Below, piece by piece: positions 7,123-8,254 of a stretch of DNA of 8,254 nt. Each line of letters opens with the position of its first letter. Position 1 is the first letter of the stretch. The DNA is from Chromatiaceae bacterium. Lineage in GTDB: Bacteria; Pseudomonadota; Gammaproteobacteria; Chromatiales; Chromatiaceae. A model generated the notes under the pieces. That model saw only the letters and a program-made list of their open reading frames with translations, did no database searches and was not told the DNA's origin. Made by a program: the position numbers and the translations under genes. The stretch is taken from positions 1-8,254 of the forward strand of contig JAEHCY010000004.1 of NCBI GenBank assembly GCA_016880695.1, in the 5' to 3' direction.

Positions 7123-7719
7123 TCAGAATACCTTGGTCAGGGCGAAGGCCGCCAGGACGAGGAAGAACACCCCGCTGATCTGGTGCAGCCGGTGTAGGGG
7201 GATGCGTCGCAGCAGCTTGCGCCCCGCGATCACGCCCAGGGCGGATGTGGCTGACAGCGCCAGCGTGGCGCCGAGCCAGACGGCAACCACGGGCAGGGTG
7301 CTGGCCATGCCGGCCACGGCCAGCTGCGTCTTGTCGCCCATTTCGGCCAAAAAGATCATCAGGAAGGTGGTGACGAAGATGCTGTGGCCGCTGAGCTCCT
7401 TGACCTCTTCGTCCTCGTTTTCCTCCTTGGCGAGCAACGACTTGATGCCGAAGATACCAAACAGCACTGCGACGACGCCGGCGACCACCTGTTCCGGCAC
7501 CCAAAGCGCGAGCCCGACGCCAAACACCACCGCCAGGGTGTTAAGCACCATGAAGGCAACGATCGACCCCGCAAGCACTGGTGTATGGTGGTGGCGAGCC
7601 GCAAGCGTCATGCACACGAGCTGGCTTTTGTCCCCAATTTCCGCCAAGAAAATCACACCGAAGGCCGAAGCGGCCGCCGTCATCCACTCGATCAGGTTGG
7701 TGGAAGCGATTTCGTTCAT
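7123..7719 (-). CDS. mneA: UPF0016/GDT1-family manganese exporter (MneA-like)
   Basis: This 198-residue polytopic inner-membrane protein belongs to the UPF0016 (TMEM165/GDT1) family. Bacterial members MneA of Vibrio and Mnx of Synechocystis export Mn2+. The two family signatures E-x-G-D-K-S/T are both present and intact: E27-IGDK-S32 in the first helix and E126-MGDK-T131 in the fourth, as expected for two antiparallel three-helix repeats. Predicted helices are at about 14–38, 48–72, 76–96, 113–137, 143–165 and 177–197. An acidic cytoplasmic loop (KEENEDEEVKE, 98–108) separates the halves. The ATG at 7719 is supported by GGAGG six bases upstream. A yybP-ykoY manganese riboswitch in its 5' leader gives independent functional evidence. 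High intracellular Mn2+ should raise expression. It is the first gene of a unit with the TerC-family gene. Confidence 0.95.
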   Translation of the reverse strand: MNEIASTNLIEWMTAAASAFGVIFLAEIGDKSQLVCMTLAARHHHTPVLAGSIVAFMVLNTLAVVFGVGLALWVPEQVVAGVVAVLFGIFGIKSLLAKEENEDEEVKELSGHSIFVTTFLMIFLAEMGDKTQLAVAGMASTLPVVAVWLGATLALSATSALGVIAGRKLLRRIPLHRLHQISGVFFLVLAAFALTKVF

Positions 7720-7954
7720 GGCTAGCCTCCAAGGGGAACCAAAGGGCGATGCATTGACAGCGAGTAAGACGACCAGCAGTCAGTGCTCGGCAGGCCGGCG
7801 CTGGGTCGGCGACGGGTGCGCGCGCAACTGAGCCCGGGCTTGAAAAGGGATGCCGGGTGACGACGGAGCATGGGAGTTTCCTGGGAGGGGGCCGGGCGGA
7901 TTGACATCGGACAGGACGAAAAGCGCTAGCCCCCAAGCCGGACCCTTCGTCACG
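7720..7954 (-). other. 235-nt expression-platform region between riboswitch and mneA
   Basis: This stretch holds no long gene. Near the aptamer a 6-bp stem GACCTT/AGGGTC (7963–7958 with 7946–7941) would use up the 3' strand of riboswitch P1, so the two are mutually exclusive. A further stem GACGAA/TTCGTC (7951–7946 with 7920–7915) overlaps it. A CCTCC at 7888–7884, within a C-rich run, is complementary to the mneA ribosome binding site GGAGG (7730–7726). No run of Ts follows any stem. A short ORF described separately fills the distal half. The functional reading is inferred from complementarity only. Confidence 0.45.
7722..7871 (-). CDS. Possible leader peptide (49 aa) upstream of mneA
   Basis: A short frame in the mneA leader starts at ATG 7871 with AGGAA six bases upstream. 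It ends in TAG (7722–7724), which lies two bases before the mneA ATG and inside the ribosome-binding region. The predicted peptide MLRRHPASLFKPGLSCARTRRR… is basic, rich in arginine and serine, and resembles nothing I know. The in-frame opening extends to ATG 7907, which lacks a ribosome binding site. Its placement would suit translational coupling or a regulatory uORF in the riboswitch expression platform. Open frames this long do arise by chance in GC-rich DNA, so support is weak. Confidence 0.25.
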   Translation of the reverse strand: MLRRHPASLFKPGLSCARTRRRPSAGLPSTDCWSSYSLSMHRPLVPLGG

Positions 7955-8057
7955 TCCAAGGTCTCGCCATGCCAGAGGCCGCGCATGCCATGGCGGTATC
8001 GCCAAGTGTGTTGACATGCACCCCTTCCGTTGCGAAAGGGCGACTACTCCCCTCAGA
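7955..8057 (-). promoter_or_regulatory. yybP-ykoY manganese riboswitch
   Basis: On the minus strand the aptamer carries both conserved loops of the yybP-ykoY class: GGGGAGTAG (8052–8044) and GTCAACA (8015–8009), plus the GAGACC element before the closing stem. Pairings that can be drawn are as follows. P1 joins TCTGAGG (8057–8051) to CCTTGGA (7961–7955). An 8-bp hairpin joins CCCTTTCG (8040–8033) to CGGAAGGG (8029–8022) with a CAA loop. A 7-bp stem joins GTGCATG (8021–8015) to CATGCGC (7987–7981). A distal TGGCG/CGCCA hairpin (8004–7991) has an ATAC loop. The class binds Mn2+ (and Mg2+) between two docked helical arms and turns on exporters such as MntP, Alx, UPF0016 and TerC proteins. Here it precedes mneA and a TerC-family gene. 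No U-tract terminator follows, so control is probably translational or Rho-dependent. Confidence 0.92.
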
Positions 8058-8065
8058 GGCTGCTT

Positions 8066-8094
8066 ACGATATTCGCGCGGCCAGGTGGTGTCAA
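8066..8094 (-). promoter_or_regulatory. Sigma-70 promoter of the Mn-riboswitch operon
   Basis: On the minus strand a consensus -35 TTGACA (8089–8094) is followed after 17 bp by a -10-like TATCGT (8066–8071). The expected start near 8059 falls just ahead of the first P1 base of the riboswitch at 8057. The transcript would therefore begin almost directly with the aptamer, which supports both calls. An insertion sequence end begins within roughly 15–35 bp upstream. Confidence 0.75.
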
Positions 8095-8101
8095 GGCTGT
8101 G

Positions 8102-8119
8102 TGTAGAGAGTGTAGAGAG
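8102..8119 (+). repeat. Tandem 9-bp repeat TGTAGAGAG x2
   Basis: Two exact, directly adjacent copies of TGTAGAGAG occupy 8102–8110 and 8111–8119. They lie between the riboswitch promoter -35 box and the first TGTCCGG of the insertion sequence end. They may belong to the ancestral upstream region, be an operator, or be a by-product of the insertion. One-sided data do not allow a target-site duplication to be called. Confidence 0.6.
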
Positions 8120-8128
8120 CAAATAGAC

Positions 8129-8254
8129 TGTCCGGAGTTGTAGCACGTGATCTGTCCGGTTTAAGTGGGTGCCGAGGAGGTACCCGATGAACCGAACAGA
8201 GCTGCTACAGGAGATCCGCAAGATGAGATTTGAAGAAGCCTATGAGGGCTGGCA
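8129..8254 (+). mobile_element. Left end of an insertion sequence (ISNCY/ISDol1-like), cut by window
   Basis: Just upstream of a transposase start are two direct copies of TGTCCGG (8129–8135 and 8153–8159), 24 bp apart, suggesting terminal transposase-binding sites. Base composition drops from the G/C-rich host sequence. The outer boundary is uncertain and probably lies between about 8120 and 8129. The other end is outside the window, so inverted repeats and target duplication cannot be checked. Confidence 0.5.
8187..8254 (+). CDS. Transposase N-terminus (partial, ISNCY/ISDol1-like)
   Basis: A coding start runs off the right edge. ATG 8187 has a strong GAGGAGG ribosome binding site six bases upstream. 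The 22 complete codons read MNRTELLQEIRKMRFEEAYE followed by GW. This resembles the beginning of ISNCY-family (ISDol1-type) transposases, whose N-terminus continues into a helix-turn-helix that binds the element ends. The family call rests on recalled similarity over a short stretch; another helix-turn-helix transposase family is possible. It is transcribed away from the manganese-export operon. Confidence 0.6.
   Translation, partial: MNRTELLQEIRKMRFEEAYEGW

Noticed and set aside
5286..7831. Long plus-strand open frames (5286–6425 and 6413–7831) opposite the FAH, TerC-family and mneA genes
   Set aside because: They are antisense shadows caused by high GC; the minus-strand frames carry complete family motifs and ribosome binding sites.
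7780..7986. 68-codon minus-strand frame starting inside the riboswitch
   Set aside because: It begins at an ATG within an aptamer stem, has no ribosome binding site and shows low-complexity proline/alanine composition.
1..8254. CRISPR array, prophage or defence genes
   Set aside because: No spaced repeats, phage genes or defence-type proteins are present; the only mobile feature is the IS end at the right edge.

Overview
The window looks like a GC-rich gammaproteobacterial chromosome segment. The rnr–rlmB pair and the 235-residue TrmO closely resemble their enterobacterial and pseudomonad counterparts as I remember them, and codon use is strongly G/C-ending. The exact genus cannot be read from the sequence; a Chromatiales-like lineage is only a guess.

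Left part (1–4200), RNA maintenance. A tRNA-Leu(CAG) on the minus strand has a near-consensus promoter. Divergent from it is rnr (RNase R), followed 17 nt later by rlmB (23S rRNA Gm2251 methyltransferase). Convergent with rlmB is trmO (tRNA A37 N6-methyltransferase acting on t6A). All four loci concern tRNA or rRNA supply, modification or decay.

Middle part (4300–6400), small-molecule metabolism. A plus-strand lyase of the isocitrate lyase/PEP mutase superfamily (KRCGH motif) converges on an unrecognised 80-residue acidic-tailed protein. Next is a fumarylacetoacetate hydrolase (FAH) family enzyme on the minus strand. Both enzymes belong to divalent-metal-dependent families; their substrates cannot be assigned.

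Right part (6400–8254), manganese export. Reading leftward from about 8094 on the minus strand: a TTGACA/17 bp/TATCGT promoter, a yybP-ykoY manganese riboswitch aptamer (7955–8057), a 235-nt leader, a UPF0016/GDT1-family Mn exporter (MneA-like), and a TerC/YjbE-family membrane protein. The FAH enzyme follows after 41 nt with no visible terminator. High Mn2+ is expected to switch on the exporter genes. The leader between aptamer and mneA holds alternative stems, a possible long-range anti-Shine-Dalgarno, and a short ORF with its own ribosome binding site that stops 2 nt before the mneA start codon. At the right edge is the left end of an insertion sequence (ISNCY/ISDol1-like transposase start), close upstream of the riboswitch promoter.

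The most notable system is the Mn-riboswitch operon, which combines two unrelated exporter families, an unusual leader, and a possible metabolic passenger gene.
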